A stretch of 64,000 nt of DNA from Saccharomyces mikatae IFO 1815 (GCF_947241705.1 NC_079267.1:770501-834500); one strand, 5' to 3'; shown: positions 10,007 through 20,765, numbered from the stretch's first letter. The notes: a model not told the origin generated them from the letters alone. Numbers and translations: made by a program.

Positions 10007-10433
10007 CGAAGTAGCAAGTGTGTTTCTAAATTGTGATTGTCACAAGTCTTTGATTTCGTTCTACTCGCTGTCTTACATTTCTGCTACATTTAATTTTCGA
10101 TGTTTAATGTGAAATCTGAACTATTTAAATGCGGGTAATAGCCCATAATTAGGTTATCTCCGTAGCTCATTTCTCAATAACATGGGTTAATAACTCAACT
10201 AGGCGTAATAAAGTATAAAAAGATATATATAAGTATATATAGAACGAACTTTATCAAAGGGAAACTGTAAATGAAACATACTTCTAATTCCTCGAAAATG
10301 GAAAAACTACTCTACCTGTAGAGTTAAGTACAGCCACGAAAAATATAAAAAGAAGCTGCCATTATAAATAATTGAGTCGCAGCAGAAAAATATAAATCGA
10401 AGTTCTTTTTAATTGACGAATCAAAACCAGAAT
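10007..10433. promoter_or_regulatory. IMH1 promoter and CDC25 3' region
   Basis: This 427-base gap lies between two minus-strand genes, the IMH1 start and the CDC25 stop. It is AT-rich, with TATATA-like runs near 10224-10240. No gene or specific factor site is recognised. Confidence 0.45.
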
Positions 10434-13400
10434 TTATCGAAATAATCTAGAAGGGGGTTTCTTTTTCCCTAGTTTCAAGAAGTTGCCATTTTTATCATCT
10501 GTGAATTCACTAAGAAATTTTGCAGTCTTTGTACCACTCGCAGAGCCGGCATGCGCGCTACCCTTACCGTTTCCTGACCTCGGTTCCACTTGCAGCGATA
10601 ACTGATACTGCTTTTCAATGTGGGGAACATTTTCCAAAGATGCTTCTATAATAGTCTGAATATCATCCAGTCGTTTCAGTTTATAATGGAATCTTTTGAA
10701 GCTAATGATTTCCTCTACTATATTCGCAATCTTGGTTCTCTTGCTAAAGTTTATTATATTCGTTGAATTATGAAGAAAATCAGGGTTTCCAACAAACGTA
10801 AACGTTAAATCAGATAAATACACACCAAAAAAGGGGACACATGCGACATCCGTCACTGACCGTAGCAACTCCCTGTACCTTACAAAATTTCTCTTAGAAT
10901 CCATAAGATTGTTAAGGTTTTTCAAAAGGTTTTTCGATTCCTGAGAAACCAAATCCCATGTCTTTTTCAATCTATAGATTGGAGAAGAATATAAGGCAGA
11001 GACGATGGCGGTCATTGAAGAAAAATTATTCAATTCTTTACAATGTTGGGCAACAGTAACAAAATACTGCGTTAGTTTCGAACGTGTCTTGACATCTGTC
11101 TGCTTCACAATCGTATGAGAAACGAAGTTAGTTAGTGTGTTAGCATTTGCTATGAATTTCGTAATATTCGGAGAACCACCCATATTACAGTATTTTGTAC
11201 CCCATGCCCTATCTAAGCATTCAAACATAGTGATTCTGAGATATAGATCATGTTCAAGTACAGTCAATTGTGTGGCATATGTGTATGGATCGATGTCCAA
11301 AAGCTTTAATTTTTTCAATCTGAAAAACGCTGAAGAAGCAGAAGATGGTAAAGAAGAGGAAGACATGTGTATCGAGGATTTATTGTCACGTCTAGTTATC
11401 GACACAGCTGTCGGTATCGAATCTTGTTGCTTAGGGTCCACTGTTTCCTTCTCATTTTCATTTATGAGTTTTTCATTTATTTTCTGTAGAAGATCTTCTG
11501 CCCCTGGAATTTTCTCAGATACAACCATCTTGGCAAAATTTAAAATCAATGGTATACCAGGCTCATAATAGTTTTTTGTCCAGTACTGTGTCAAAAATGT
11601 TCTCATAATATTGACTACACGGCATTTAATCGGATTCGATTTTTTTTCTATCCAAATATTATAGTCATCATAACTTAATCCTTCTGGAGGATATAAATTA
11701 TACCTGTAAATGAGGGCATAAAAAAACTCTCTTGCCGTTAAGATACTTCTAAATGTTATCAGCATTGTAACGTTGAAAGCCGCATCCACAAGCTCATGAC
11801 TGGTTAAATGTTCAATCAATGCCTCTTTTGTTCCTCCACGAATTTTTCCTCTTGAGTCATACGCAAGACTGCTTTCATAGTCCGAAGTCAAGAACCATGG
11901 GAGATTCTTCTCTGTGTTCGCAACTTTGCGTTCAATGTACTCCTCGGACCCTAATTCGCCATCAATGACCGCTTCTTCATTCTCAGAATCTTCATCACTA
12001 TAATCCTCAGAGTAAATATCAAACCATTTCTCTTGCTCACCTTTTAACAGTTCCGCAGTCAGGTTATTCTTCATCATTCTTGCTGCATAGTTTAGTAAAT
12101 TTTCCCTTTCTTCGATCAGTTGATCAACAATAATGCATGCAAGATTAGAAATCTCAACATATTTTTCGCAAGCATCTTTAAAATCGTCAGAGTTGTTTAA
12201 AAATTCAAGGTTATTAAACTCTACATCTTGACTCACCAATACATGGAATAAAGAGAGCGCTAGTTGCTCATTTTTCTTGTGAAAGGGGCCCTTGACCAAA
12301 GGAGCATTAGCGATGTTTTTAAAAGGTTCATGGTGTCCGACAGGAAAATTGGACCTCATGGAGGAAAACAGGTACGGATCATCCAATGTCGTTTGTTGCG
12401 TTGTCATTATCAATCTGATGACAATGTCATGGAATGCCTGCTTTATATCAAAAAATTCGGTCAGCACCGAGGAGACTGATGACATGGCGTGTACCAAAAA
12501 TTCTTCGCTCTCTATATCCAATAAAATGCTTGGAGTTTTTATCAAGTTTTTCAAATTGATAAAAATTGATAAATCTAAATTCTCCAGTATCTCCAATAGT
12601 AAAACATTCTGGTTAATTTGTTCATATGTACTTGAATTTATTTCCAAGTTTCTAATTCTGCTTTTGGGTTTGCTTATAATTTTCAAGTGCTCACCTGTAG
12701 CATTATTCAACTTTTCAAAAATTTGACAGGATTTCTTCTTCATTGTATTCAAAGTATCTACAGTTAATGGATACTTTTTCTTTCTTTTTGAAACTCTTGC
12801 TCTTGAAAAGGTTCTATTATGAGAAGGCCTGTTAAAAGGCGTAAAAACTGAACCAGACATAGCAGTGCTTGTTTTCAAATCGGTTTGTGAATTTGTTTCT
12901 GAATTCCCGCTATAGCCTGATGCGGAGGCAATGGCATCTGCCATCTTTGGTGGAATTCTTGATATCGACGAATTTTTGGAGGATGAAGCAGTCACTTCGG
13001 TAGATGAAACAGCTTTATTCTTTGATGCGTTACCAAATTCGTCTGTAATAAAAGTCGAGAATGGGTTCGTCCAAGAACCACCGCTAAATGAACCTTTGAA
13101 AAATCTTGGAAGTAACTGTGGTAAAGAATTATCATCTGAAAAAACTGAACTTTGTAGCACAAAGTAAAGTAGTTGAACATGCCTTAAAAATTTAGCTAAT
13201 TCCAAGTCAACCATTTCATAAATTGATTTAACCGACTTATAATTTTTATTGGATGGTGAAAAATCTTCTAAAGTAGAAGTTTGTATTGAAGTCCTTGGTG
13301 TGACTACAGAATTAATACTATTTCTTGGACCTAAAGGTGAGAAGTTCTCCATATCATTTTCATTGACGGTACTGAAGGATGATCTCGTTGGCGTTAAAGT

Positions 13401-15200
13401 GTCCGTTGTACTGGTACTGACATTACGTTTACCAGATAATGGAACCAAAACGAGATCGTGCACATTATCTCCTTCATTTTTATTGTCTTCTCCATCCGCT
13501 CTAGGGCCATTATTTTCCTGGTTACCGTTATCTTTATCATTCAACAAATCCATTTTCTTCTTGTGGAAAGATGAATCGAAATACAAGTGAGAATTAATAC
13601 TTATCCTTGATAATGAGGAGATAAGACCTTTAAAGATCTTCTTGATTTCCTTGCTGCAACTTTTGGCTTTAATTTCATGTTGCATTAACCTACAACCCAA
13701 CTGCGTAAAAACTATTGAATCTGATATCAAATCAAAGTATTTAGTAAAATTTAGACGATTCTTTTTAAGGAACATCTTGTGAGCAGTTTTGGTGTAATAA
13801 ACTGTTAAATCTTGCAATTCTGTCCACAGTTTTATGTCTCTCGAATAATGATAAAAGATGTCGCCCTTGGCCAGTATAGAAGAGCGGATTGGAGAAGCTC
13901 TAAATTGACTCTGCGTTAAGTCAGGTGCCGATAATGAATTTAATGATGAAGGACCAGCTTCATTGAATTCGTTTTTATTGTTTTCGTCATTATCATCATT
14001 ATCATCATTATCATCATTATCATCATTATCTTTTGAATATTGCTTTTCTATTGGAGGACTCGATCTATTCTGTTGCTTTTCCATTTGTTTCAATGTTGTT
14101 GAATTATTGTCTATATTCGCATTTTTCCTTAGATCTCTAGTATATAGGTTGATAAGATGATCATTAGGAGGAAACTTTGGTTCACGATCAAGAATATCAT
14201 CGGAATCCATGATTGAATTGGATATCAAAGGTAACTCTGAACAATATATATTAAGTTCTTTATTATAGTATACCAGTTTATAATCTGATGTTTTTGTTAT
14301 CAGTGGTATGGGGGACCAAGTAGAAGCAATATTGGAATGTATGCCGTTGATAATCATTTCTATCTCTTCTAACGGTAATACTTTAATAGTGTCTTCAGGT
14401 ATTGGTTGGGGGGTGCCTTTCTCACCAGAAGTTTGATTATTGGAATTCTTGTTATTCATAATCGTATTGATATCCGTTTCTGATGGCCCGTCTGTACTTT
14501 TTGTAACATCCTGAGAAAGACTCGAATTAGAATTAAAGTTCGGAGATTCAGGGGTTACATGGGAGACATCGTTTGAAGCTGAAAGGGTAGTATTATTCAT
14601 CGATGCAACATTATTATGGCCGGAACTTGTTTCTAGATTGTGAGGATTTGCTGAAGTCGCTGACAAAGTTGAACTTCCTCTCCTGCTTTTGCTCGAATTC
14701 CTAGGCACATGTAAATATGCACTATTACCCATACTATTTAAACTACTGCGCCTTGAGCTTTTACTGGAGCTATATTTTTTCATCGAATGACTGTGTTTTC
14801 TCAGATTACTATCCCTTAAAGGTCTACCGAAGTTTTGAGGAAACCAGCCTCTATTAACCTTCCCATTACTGTCGTCAATGACTAATCCATCCCACCATCC
14901 CGATGAGTTTTTATTGAGTATATAAATAGTTTCCCCTTGATGTACGGATAAAAGTTGCGAAGAACTGTCTTTCTTTAAAGGATAATTAAAATCATAAGCA
15001 GCAACAACTATTCCAATTGGTCGAATACTGGTCAACTCACTTGCCGAGGGGGAAGAAGAGGGAGAATCCGACGAAGAGTCAGTGTTGGTAGTCGTGGAAG
15101 TATTTGAAGAACTGAACGATGGTGTTTGGCTCGATCGAGAAACATTGCAATTCTCTCTTACCGAGTTTGAGTTGGAAATAGATGTGTTAGTATCGGACAT
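10434..15200 (-). CDS. CDC25: CDC25, guanine-nucleotide exchange factor for Ras1/Ras2
   Basis: Cdc25 activates Ras by GDP/GTP exchange and so drives adenylyl cyclase and the nutrient cAMP-PKA pathway. The frame encodes 1588 residues (S. cerevisiae 1589, from memory). An SH3 domain lies near 60-130 (AAYDFNYPLKKD, GWWDGLVID, GWFPQNFG). A long low-complexity Ser/Asn-rich region follows, including a Lys/Arg patch (ARVSKRKKKYPLTVD). A RasGEF N-terminal (REM) module is near 1110-1250 and the catalytic CDC25-homology domain near 1300-1545. The C-terminal basic tail (LGKKKPPSRLFR) is the membrane-binding type. An Asp/Asn tract is encoded by a 9-base repeat at 13987-14028. Confidence 0.97.
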   Translation of the reverse strand: MSDTNTSISNSNSVRENCNVSRSSQTPSFSSSNTSTTTNTDSSSDSPSSSPSASELTSIRPIGIVVAAYDFNYPLKKDSSSQLLSVHQGETIYILNKNSSGWWDGLVIDDSNGKVNRGWFPQNFGRPLRDSNLRKHSHSMKKYSSSKSSRRSSLNSMGNSAYLHVPRNSSKSRRGSSTLSATSANPHNLETSSGHNNVASMNNTTLSASNDVSHVTPESPNFNSNSSLSQDVTKSTDGPSETDINTIMNNKNSNNQTSGEKGTPQPIPEDTIKVLPLEEIEMIINGIHSNIASTWSPIPLITKTSDYKLVYYNKELNIYCSELPLISNSIMDSDDILDREPKFPPNDHLINLYTRDLRKNANIDNNSTTLKQMEKQQNRSSPPIEKQYSKDNDDNDDNDDNDDNDENNKNEFNEAGPSSLNSLSAPDLTQSQFRASPIRSSILAKGDIFYHYSRDIKLWTELQDLTVYYTKTAHKMFLKKNRLNFTKYFDLISDSIVFTQLGCRLMQHEIKAKSCSKEIKKIFKGLISSLSRISINSHLYFDSSFHKKKMDLLNDKDNGNQENNGPRADGEDNKNEGDNVHDLVLVPLSGKRNVSTSTTDTLTPTRSSFSTVNENDMENFSPLGPRNSINSVVTPRTSIQTSTLEDFSPSNKNYKSVKSIYEMVDLELAKFLRHVQLLYFVLQSSVFSDDNSLPQLLPRFFKGSFSGGSWTNPFSTFITDEFGNASKNKAVSSTEVTASSSKNSSISRIPPKMADAIASASGYSGNSETNSQTDLKTSTAMSGSVFTPFNRPSHNRTFSRARVSKRKKKYPLTVDTLNTMKKKSCQIFEKLNNATGEHLKIISKPKSRIRNLEINSSTYEQINQNVLLLEILENLDLSIFINLKNLIKTPSILLDIESEEFLVHAMSSVSSVLTEFFDIKQAFHDIVIRLIMTTQQTTLDDPYLFSSMRSNFPVGHHEPFKNIANAPLVKGPFHKKNEQLALSLFHVLVSQDVEFNNLEFLNNSDDFKDACEKYVEISNLACIIVDQLIEERENLLNYAARMMKNNLTAELLKGEQEKWFDIYSEDYSDEDSENEEAVIDGELGSEEYIERKVANTEKNLPWFLTSDYESSLAYDSRGKIRGGTKEALIEHLTSHELVDAAFNVTMLITFRSILTAREFFYALIYRYNLYPPEGLSYDDYNIWIEKKSNPIKCRVVNIMRTFLTQYWTKNYYEPGIPLILNFAKMVVSEKIPGAEDLLQKINEKLINENEKETVDPKQQDSIPTAVSITRRDNKSSIHMSSSSLPSSASSAFFRLKKLKLLDIDPYTYATQLTVLEHDLYLRITMFECLDRAWGTKYCNMGGSPNITKFIANANTLTNFVSHTIVKQTDVKTRSKLTQYFVTVAQHCKELNNFSSMTAIVSALYSSPIYRLKKTWDLVSQESKNLLKNLNNLMDSKRNFVRYRELLRSVTDVACVPFFGVYLSDLTFTFVGNPDFLHNSTNIINFSKRTKIANIVEEIISFKRFHYKLKRLDDIQTIIEASLENVPHIEKQYQLSLQVEPRSGNGKGSAHAGSASGTKTAKFLSEFTDDKNGNFLKLGKKKPPSRLFR
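13987..14028. repeat. In-frame 9-base microsatellite in CDC25
   Basis: The + strand reads repeated units of TCATCATTA, which on the coding strand give the acidic tract DNDDNDDNDDND. Because each unit is three codons, unit gain or loss keeps the frame. It lies in the non-conserved region between the SH3 and GEF parts of Cdc25. Confidence 0.85.
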
Positions 15201-15825
15201 GATACAACTATCCAGTACCCACCTTTCTTTTTCGTTTTATTTTAAACTAATTATTCGAAGAAAATGCGGCCCTTTTTATTCAAGTTCTTTTCGAAGTAGA
15301 AATAGCCCGTCTAATTAAGAAATTGTCCCACGTTTGTTAGGTCACTATAACTGTCTTCGCCGTATTGATGGCACAGTTTTCTCTATGAATTCGAACTTAT
15401 TTTCTATTTTATTTTTTTCTTCCATGTTTCTGTCAAAGATCCGTTTCCAGTGATATTCAAGGGACGCTTTAGCGAATTATATAACCTGGAGATATCTAAG
15501 GATATGCTAACTGCTCCCTTCTTTAATGCCGGTAAAACAACAAAAAATACTTGACTGATAAAAAGCTTCGAAGAATATGTAAGTGTAGTATGAATCTAAC
15601 CGAATAAATAAAAGGAATAGGAAATCAAAATAAAAAGGAAAAGAGATGAATAGCATATGATGTGAAAATAACAGAATAGAAATAGAGACAAGTCTCCTAC
15701 ATTTCCAATAAAAACAGAAAGGAAAGCGTAATAAACTTTGAAAAAAGAGACGATTTCACATCCTCCCGCCTAAGCGGGTTTTTTTTTCTTTCTTTCTTTC
15801 ATTCTCCATGGGAACCATGGATAAT
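15201..15825. other. CDC25 promoter and ATG39 3' region
   Basis: This 625-base gap lies between two minus-strand genes. A pyrimidine tract (T-run followed by TTTC repeats) is at about 15779-15803, close to the ATG39 stop. No additional gene is supported. The dubious S. cerevisiae frame YLR311C would fall here and I see no reason to call it. Confidence 0.45.
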
Positions 15826-17022
15826 CTAATGTCTGCATTTAAAGTACCTGTTTTTCTTGCATTCAGATATCGCTCTGTATATTCTTGAGTGTTGAAATTT
15901 CAATCCAGACCATTTTAGTCGTCTCAGGAGCCAGTTTGCATCTTTGCGAACTTTAAATTGGGAGATGCGAAATGGTTTTATTAAGTTGAAATTAAATTTA
16001 TGCGTCTGTAACCTGACCCATGACCGAAAATGCTTCATTTCTCGACAAGAAAGGCCAAAAACCCTTCTAAGGTGTGGCGAGAATTGCATATACTTATTAT
16101 GGAACGGTGTGGAGAGCCTTTGCCAGCGAAAGTCCAATTCTTTATACATTATCATCATGGTTTCTTGTGTGGACCTGAATGCATTTTTGAGAAAAGCTTG
16201 CAGCGTCGTGTTTACTCTTTTCAACTTGTTCACCCTCTTGTACCAGCCATCTTTCATTCGAGCTTTAGTTGTATACCAAAAAATAACTATATCTGTTTTG
16301 TATCTCTTCCAACCCACCAGGTCATCATCTTTCAACGGATATGCGATATGATTGTCGAAATCGACATAATACTTTCCCGAAGGAGCCCACTGACTTAACG
16401 AGTCACTTGTTGAGTCGTATGATATTTTATCAACGAAATTGATGTTGTCGTACAATAGTTTCCTTTCATTATTACGTAACATCCGTTGCGATTTAAAACC
16501 ACCTAACAAATCACCAGTTAGAGAGTATTCGAGAGCTAAGTATGAAAAAGTCATAGAAAGCAGTGAAGACAATATAATAACATGCCACATCTTCAATTTA
16601 GTGGGCTTGCTTTCGCTTATATCTATGATGTCACACAATTGTAACTCTGTTTCCCTTATCGCACTATCCTTTAGTTTAGACCCCTCTAAACTTGGCAGTA
16701 CTGTTCCGCCAACATTTGAGTTCGATAAGGTATCGAACGACTCTGAAACGGTAGAATCTCCAGTTTGACCAATATTGGCTCCAACATTGCTGAATCCATC
16801 TGTTGTTCTAAAATCATAAATACGATTTAACTGTGCTGATTCTTCACTGCTAGTGTTTGATAGGACATCTGCATCGCAGTCCTCATCATCCTCTCCCGCA
16901 AAGGAGCTTTCATGCAAACTATCCAAAGATATTTCCGATTTAGATAAGTCTTCTTCCTTTTCTCTCCCCTTACGTAATCTACGTAATCTAACTAAATTCC
17001 AGTGATCGTCTTCTTTTGACAT
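15826..17022 (-). CDS. ATG39: ATG39, receptor for autophagy of perinuclear ER and nucleus
   Basis: Atg39 marks nuclear envelope and perinuclear ER for autophagy by binding Atg8 and Atg11. The 398-residue length equals S. cerevisiae Atg39. The Atg8-interacting motif is at the very N-terminus: W8-N-L-V11. It is followed by a basic patch (RLRRLRKGR) and an acidic, Ser-rich region where the Atg11-binding segment of the family lies. One transmembrane helix spans about 145-164 (MWHVIILSSLLSMTFSYLAL). The remainder, rich in Trp/Phe/Lys/Arg and with amphipathic character, is expected in the perinuclear lumen, where it contacts the inner nuclear membrane. Topology is inferred from the family. Confidence 0.9.
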   Translation of the reverse strand: MSKEDDHWNLVRLRRLRKGREKEEDLSKSEISLDSLHESSFAGEDDEDCDADVLSNTSSEESAQLNRIYDFRTTDGFSNVGANIGQTGDSTVSESFDTLSNSNVGGTVLPSLEGSKLKDSAIRETELQLCDIIDISESKPTKLKMWHVIILSSLLSMTFSYLALEYSLTGDLLGGFKSQRMLRNNERKLLYDNINFVDKISYDSTSDSLSQWAPSGKYYVDFDNHIAYPLKDDDLVGWKRYKTDIVIFWYTTKARMKDGWYKRVNKLKRVNTTLQAFLKNAFRSTQETMMIMYKELDFRWQRLSTPFHNKYMQFSPHLRRVFGLSCREMKHFRSWVRLQTHKFNFNLIKPFRISQFKVRKDANWLLRRLKWSGLKFQHSRIYRAISECKKNRYFKCRH

Positions 17023-17679
17023 TCTGAGTTCGACAGTTCGATTTTTCTACTACTCTTTATTATTGTTACTGTGTGTTACTTTGCTACTGTGTTTGCTACT
17101 TTATACCTGAACAGCAGCTCCTGAACTTTTGCTTTATATAAAGGAAAAGTTTTGAACAGTAACCTGCATATATTTGATCAACTACAATGGTATGCTCCGA
17201 CTAATAGTATCTCCCAAAAAGCCCCATCGCATCATATGTAGATCAAATTCCTATGACTTGATCCAGGTACCTAGATAAGCAAACACTGCACAAAGGGGGT
17301 ACCGCAAAGTGGACGGATGGGTCGGGGGAGACTGGGGTAGGGGGTTTGTAGTGCTGACTGTCAAATTCACCCACACAAACCTCGCAGTGAGCTTCCGCAG
17401 GACCCCGTCAAATAGCAATAAGTAAATATACAGCAACGACAACCCTAATAATGAACATTATATAACTGTAGGGTCTATTAAAAGAAGAGATATGACCTAT
17501 GAAAATATTCAATTTAACCTGATAGCGAGGCGCTTGCAAAAAAAATAGGGTTCATTGTCGAATCTTATGACATGAGAAGTGTTGGAAAACTTACATACAT
17601 CGTAAACAAGAACGTAAGATAAGTTTTAACAGTTGGGTAGTAAATACAGAGTGAGAAAGCTCGGAATCACACAGATAGT
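17023..17679. promoter_or_regulatory. Divergent promoter of ATG39 and MRPL15
   Basis: This 657-base shared upstream region contains a GC-richer segment near 17297-17345 with the runs GGGGGAG and AGGGGG. The latter matches a stress-response element (AGGGG), but a single site is weak evidence. No further gene is seen. Confidence 0.4.
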
Positions 17680-18429
17680 ATGATGTTGGTATCGTATTCC
17701 ATGAGGAGACCCATTACTGCTTTGAACTGCAACTTGCAGAGTGTTAGGACGGTCATATATCTTCATAAGGGTCCAAGAATAAATGGTGTGAGACGAGATC
17801 CAGAGTCATATCTGAGAAATCCTAGCGGAATACTCTTCACTGAAGTGCAAGCAAATGAGTACCAAGATAAAGTCAGGTCTATACTACAATTGCCTAAGTA
17901 CGGAATAAAACTATCAAACGAACTGATTTTGCAGTGCTTAACACATAAATCGTTCGCACACGGCTCAAAGCCGTATAATGAAAAACTGAACCTGCTAGGA
18001 GCACAGTTTTTAAAATTGGAAACATCCATCCATTCAGTAAAAAATGATTCACCGCTGGAAGCCCGCGAGAACGGACCACTTTCCTTGAAGTTTAGCAATT
18101 TAGGAACAAATTTCGCTAAGGAATTAGCGTCCAAGAACACAGCATGCACATTCATTAAATCACATAAACTTGGTCCCTTCATATTCTGGAAAATGAGAGA
18201 CCCATTAAAAGACAGCCATATAAACGGAGAAACCACGATTTTTGCCAGTGTTTTAAACGCATTCATCGGTGCAATTCTGACGACAAATGGGCCTGAAAAG
18301 GCCTCCTTATTTATCAAAGAAAGCTTGCTGGATAAGGGAGATCTTCATTCGTTAGTCAACATTGCCAGTGAAAATACGGCTTCTGCAAAAACATCAATAC
18401 CAAACAAGGAGAACAAAGCATCTCTGTAG
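17680..18429 (+). CDS. MRPL15: MRPL15, mitochondrial large-subunit ribosomal protein (mL57)
   Basis: This is a mitoribosome component with an RNase III-like fold. Its 249 residues compare with about 253 in S. cerevisiae. The N-terminus ([17 protein letters not shown]) is basic and hydroxylated without acidic residues, like a mitochondrial import signal. The RNase III-like part spans about 70-230. The signature region reads LTHKSF then [12 protein letters not shown], where true RNase III enzymes have an acidic residue after LG, so catalysis is presumably lost. Two adjacent ATGs at 17680 and 17683 could both serve as start. The gene is convergent with SPH1. Confidence 0.92.
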   Translation: MMLVSYSMRRPITALNCNLQSVRTVIYLHKGPRINGVRRDPESYLRNPSGILFTEVQANEYQDKVRSILQLPKYGIKLSNELILQCLTHKSFAHGSKPYNEKLNLLGAQFLKLETSIHSVKNDSPLEARENGPLSLKFSNLGTNFAKELASKNTACTFIKSHKLGPFIFWKMRDPLKDSHINGETTIFASVLNAFIGAILTTNGPEKASLFIKESLLDKGDLHSLVNIASENTASAKTSIPNKENKASL

Positions 18430-18587
18430 AGAAATAATTAACAATAATATTGTTGATGGCTTACCAGCCGGAGATGTATAAATGAACCTTTATCTGTAAA
18501 TAGTGATCAGTAATAAAATAAAGATTTTTCCTTAAGAATATATATGAAATTACTATACAAATTCATTATTAAGTAATGATGAAGGTT

Positions 18588-18978
18588 CTACGGACGCTTT
18601 CGCTCATTTGCCAGCTCTACAGATTTAATGAATTTCTTGGCACACTTACTCACGTCAAACATGATGCCTACTGGTTCTTGATAGGATTGTGTCCATAAGC
18701 ATACGACTCTGATAATCTTTATAAACAATCTGCGAGTCCTTCAACAGTCTCTTTATAGTGTCTTGTTTAGAATTGTCCTGATCCATTACCTTGGTGTACG
18801 TGTCAACTATTGATCCCAACAGGGACTTGATTTTCATGAACGCTTGAAACAGGCTTGGAATCGATCTTACAGTATTGAACGTTTTCGTTTTGGAATCTTT
18901 ACATAGTACCTACAACTTTCTGCACCATGGAAATGACATCCGTTGTGTTACTTAAAAAAAAGTCGAGATCATTTACGT
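18588..18978 (-). pseudogene. Decayed C-terminal domain of SPH1, beyond its stop codon
   Basis: Downstream of the SPH1 stop the minus strand still carries protein-like sequence, split over three pieces. Piece 1 (about 18978-18902) reads DLDFFLSNTTDVISMVQKVV. Piece 2 (18903 to about 18705) contains FNTVRSIPSLFQAFMKIKSL and later DSQIVYKDYQSR. Piece 3 (18704-18588) contains GIMFDVSKCAKKFIKSVELA and ends in TAG at 18588-18590. The pieces are consecutive and change frame at three places: near the SPH1 stop, near 18902, and near 18700. The composition suits a Spa2/Sph1 family C-terminal helical domain (inferred). Either the domain was recently lost or the assembly has errors here. Confidence 0.7.
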
Positions 18979-20510
18979 TTGTGCGGCTTCACTTCAGAGT
19001 TCTTCACGTCTTCTTCCGAAGTAGATATTCTTAACCCAAGGCCAGAGTTGGGGCCAAATTGCCGAACCTTTTCTTTAAATTTTTTCATCCTAGCTACATT
19101 TGGTGATTCAGGTATATCTACAGTTGTTGGAATGTCTGCATGAAGCTTCGTCGTTCCAGCGAATGTCCCATTGATGAAGTGCGAGGTTTTCTTTGACGGT
19201 GATGACTCGCGATCCTGTCGAAATTTGTTTATCAATGGTAATGATTTGTCTTGTGGCACTGAGTTGTTTAAGGTTGATGCAATATTTGAAGTTGGATTAT
19301 CTCGTGAGGACAGCTCAGTGATAACTCTTGAAGAAACCTTAGTACCTTCCAACTGTGGGGCAACCCCTGCATCGGTTGTTTTACTTACCAACAGTGAATT
19401 TCCATGTACATCGTTTTGTACCAATTTACCTTTTTTAACAGGTGTATTGAATTTCTCATTACTGGAAATTGTGGTGGATGTTTCAATCACGGACATACCC
19501 TTTAAAATGGTTTTATCAGAGATTGAAGAACTAACAGGACCATTGGCATTGTTTCTCAAAGGTATTTTATCTCTATCATTTTGCTTATTTCTCATTTTTT
19601 CAATAATCTTCAATGGTTTCATTGCTGTTTTGGTATCGTGGAGTTCTTTATCCCGACCCAATGTACCATGTAATGATGAAGCAGATTTAATCTTCACAAT
19701 TTGAATGATATTACAAAAGGCAAAAAGTACTTCCGATATAGAGGATTGAGGTACAATTCGTGGCAACAAGTCTCCATATGTAAGGAAATACCTTGTCGAA
19801 GTGATTGCGTGAGATAAAGCGCTTTTCAAGTATACTATTTCGTTTTCTAAAGAATCATATGATGAAAGTGATGATAGAAGGGATAGAAGATCATTTATCA
19901 ATGTCGATATCTTGAATACAGTCTCTAGAAGAATTGGTAGACGTGCGGGGGAATCCCCAGGAGGAGCTCGGTAAAGTGTATTCTCGAAATAAATTATGCA
20001 TTGAGATCGTAATTCTTGTAAGGTTTCAATAGGTATGATGCCATCTACGCTTATAAACGTATCGCTGATATTGATAGAATCAAACAATGCATTGTTATAA
20101 TAAAAGTTGAATTCGCCCTTATTCAATGTGTTGACATGGGTCATCATGTCCAAATTATGTAAATTTCTCTTTTCAGTTTCCGTAAAGATATCAAAGATTA
20201 GTACATGAAACTTTGTATCATCCAATCGAGATAGTTTAGATTGTGCTTTACCTCTTTTCAGATCAAGATCGTTTCGTGATGCACCGATCTTCGAGTTGGT
20301 TAATCTTTTCATCAATTCATTGTTAACATCAGTCGCTAATTGCCAAAATTGTACATTCGACAATTTCGATAAGTTGTTGTTATTACTACGTCCGCTTAGG
20401 TTCCTTCTTCTATCATCTTCGGGCAGAGAATTCTCTATAATTCTTTTAAAGTTTTTATAATCCGATATAAGATCTATGATTTGGTCATTTGTTAATTCTG
20501 AACCAGTCAT
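18969..20510 (-). CDS. SPH1: SPH1, Spa2-homologous polarity protein (C-terminally shortened)
   Basis: Sph1 is a Spa2 relative at sites of polarised growth that binds MAPK-pathway kinases and affects bud-site choice and mating projections. The frame gives 513 residues from ATG 20510. The N-terminus has the Spa2-homology direct repeats: YKNFKRIIENS, then VQFWQLATDVNNELMKRL, DDTKFHVLIFDIFTETEKRN, all in about the first 140 residues. A Leu-rich helical region follows at about 170-260. The second half is polar and low-complexity. The reading frame stops at 18969-18971, yet homologous-looking sequence continues in other frames. From memory, longer alleles of about 660 residues are described in S. 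cerevisiae and the reference strain allele is also short. Confidence 0.88.
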   Translation of the reverse strand: MTGSELTNDQIIDLISDYKNFKRIIENSLPEDDRRRNLSGRSNNNNLSKLSNVQFWQLATDVNNELMKRLTNSKIGASRNDLDLKRGKAQSKLSRLDDTKFHVLIFDIFTETEKRNLHNLDMMTHVNTLNKGEFNFYYNNALFDSINISDTFISVDGIIPIETLQELRSQCIIYFENTLYRAPPGDSPARLPILLETVFKISTLINDLLSLLSSLSSYDSLENEIVYLKSALSHAITSTRYFLTYGDLLPRIVPQSSISEVLFAFCNIIQIVKIKSASSLHGTLGRDKELHDTKTAMKPLKIIEKMRNKQNDRDKIPLRNNANGPVSSSISDKTILKGMSVIETSTTISSNEKFNTPVKKGKLVQNDVHGNSLLVSKTTDAGVAPQLEGTKVSSRVITELSSRDNPTSNIASTLNNSVPQDKSLPLINKFRQDRESSPSKKTSHFINGTFAGTTKLHADIPTTVDIPESPNVARMKKFKEKVRQFGPNSGLGLRISTSEEDVKNSEVKPHKRK

Positions 20511-20664
20511 TCTTCCTATTTTATTATGGCCACATCATTGAAATCTCGTCAGTTCATTCATCAATCATTATTATTTCATGGTTCACATCATAACAAGTAT
20601 TTAGGAAGAACTTTGATTTTCCTAATTTTTTTTCATTTTTTATTTACCCTTCTTCTTTAGTTTT

Positions 20665-20670
20665 ACGCGT
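20665..20670. promoter_or_regulatory. MCB-type ACGCGT site upstream of SPH1
   Basis: ACGCGT, the core of the MBF (Mbp1-Swi6) cell-cycle box, lies about 155 bases upstream of the SPH1 start with CGCG next to it. This would fit G1-phase expression of a polarity gene. One site in a 255-base gap is suggestive only. Confidence 0.35.
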
Positions 20671-20765
20671 CTCGCGTTCTATATTTAATAGTAATAATAT
20701 TTAATAGTAGTAATAGTATTTAATAATAATATATGTTTGAAATTTTTATATTTGTCTTTGTTTTG

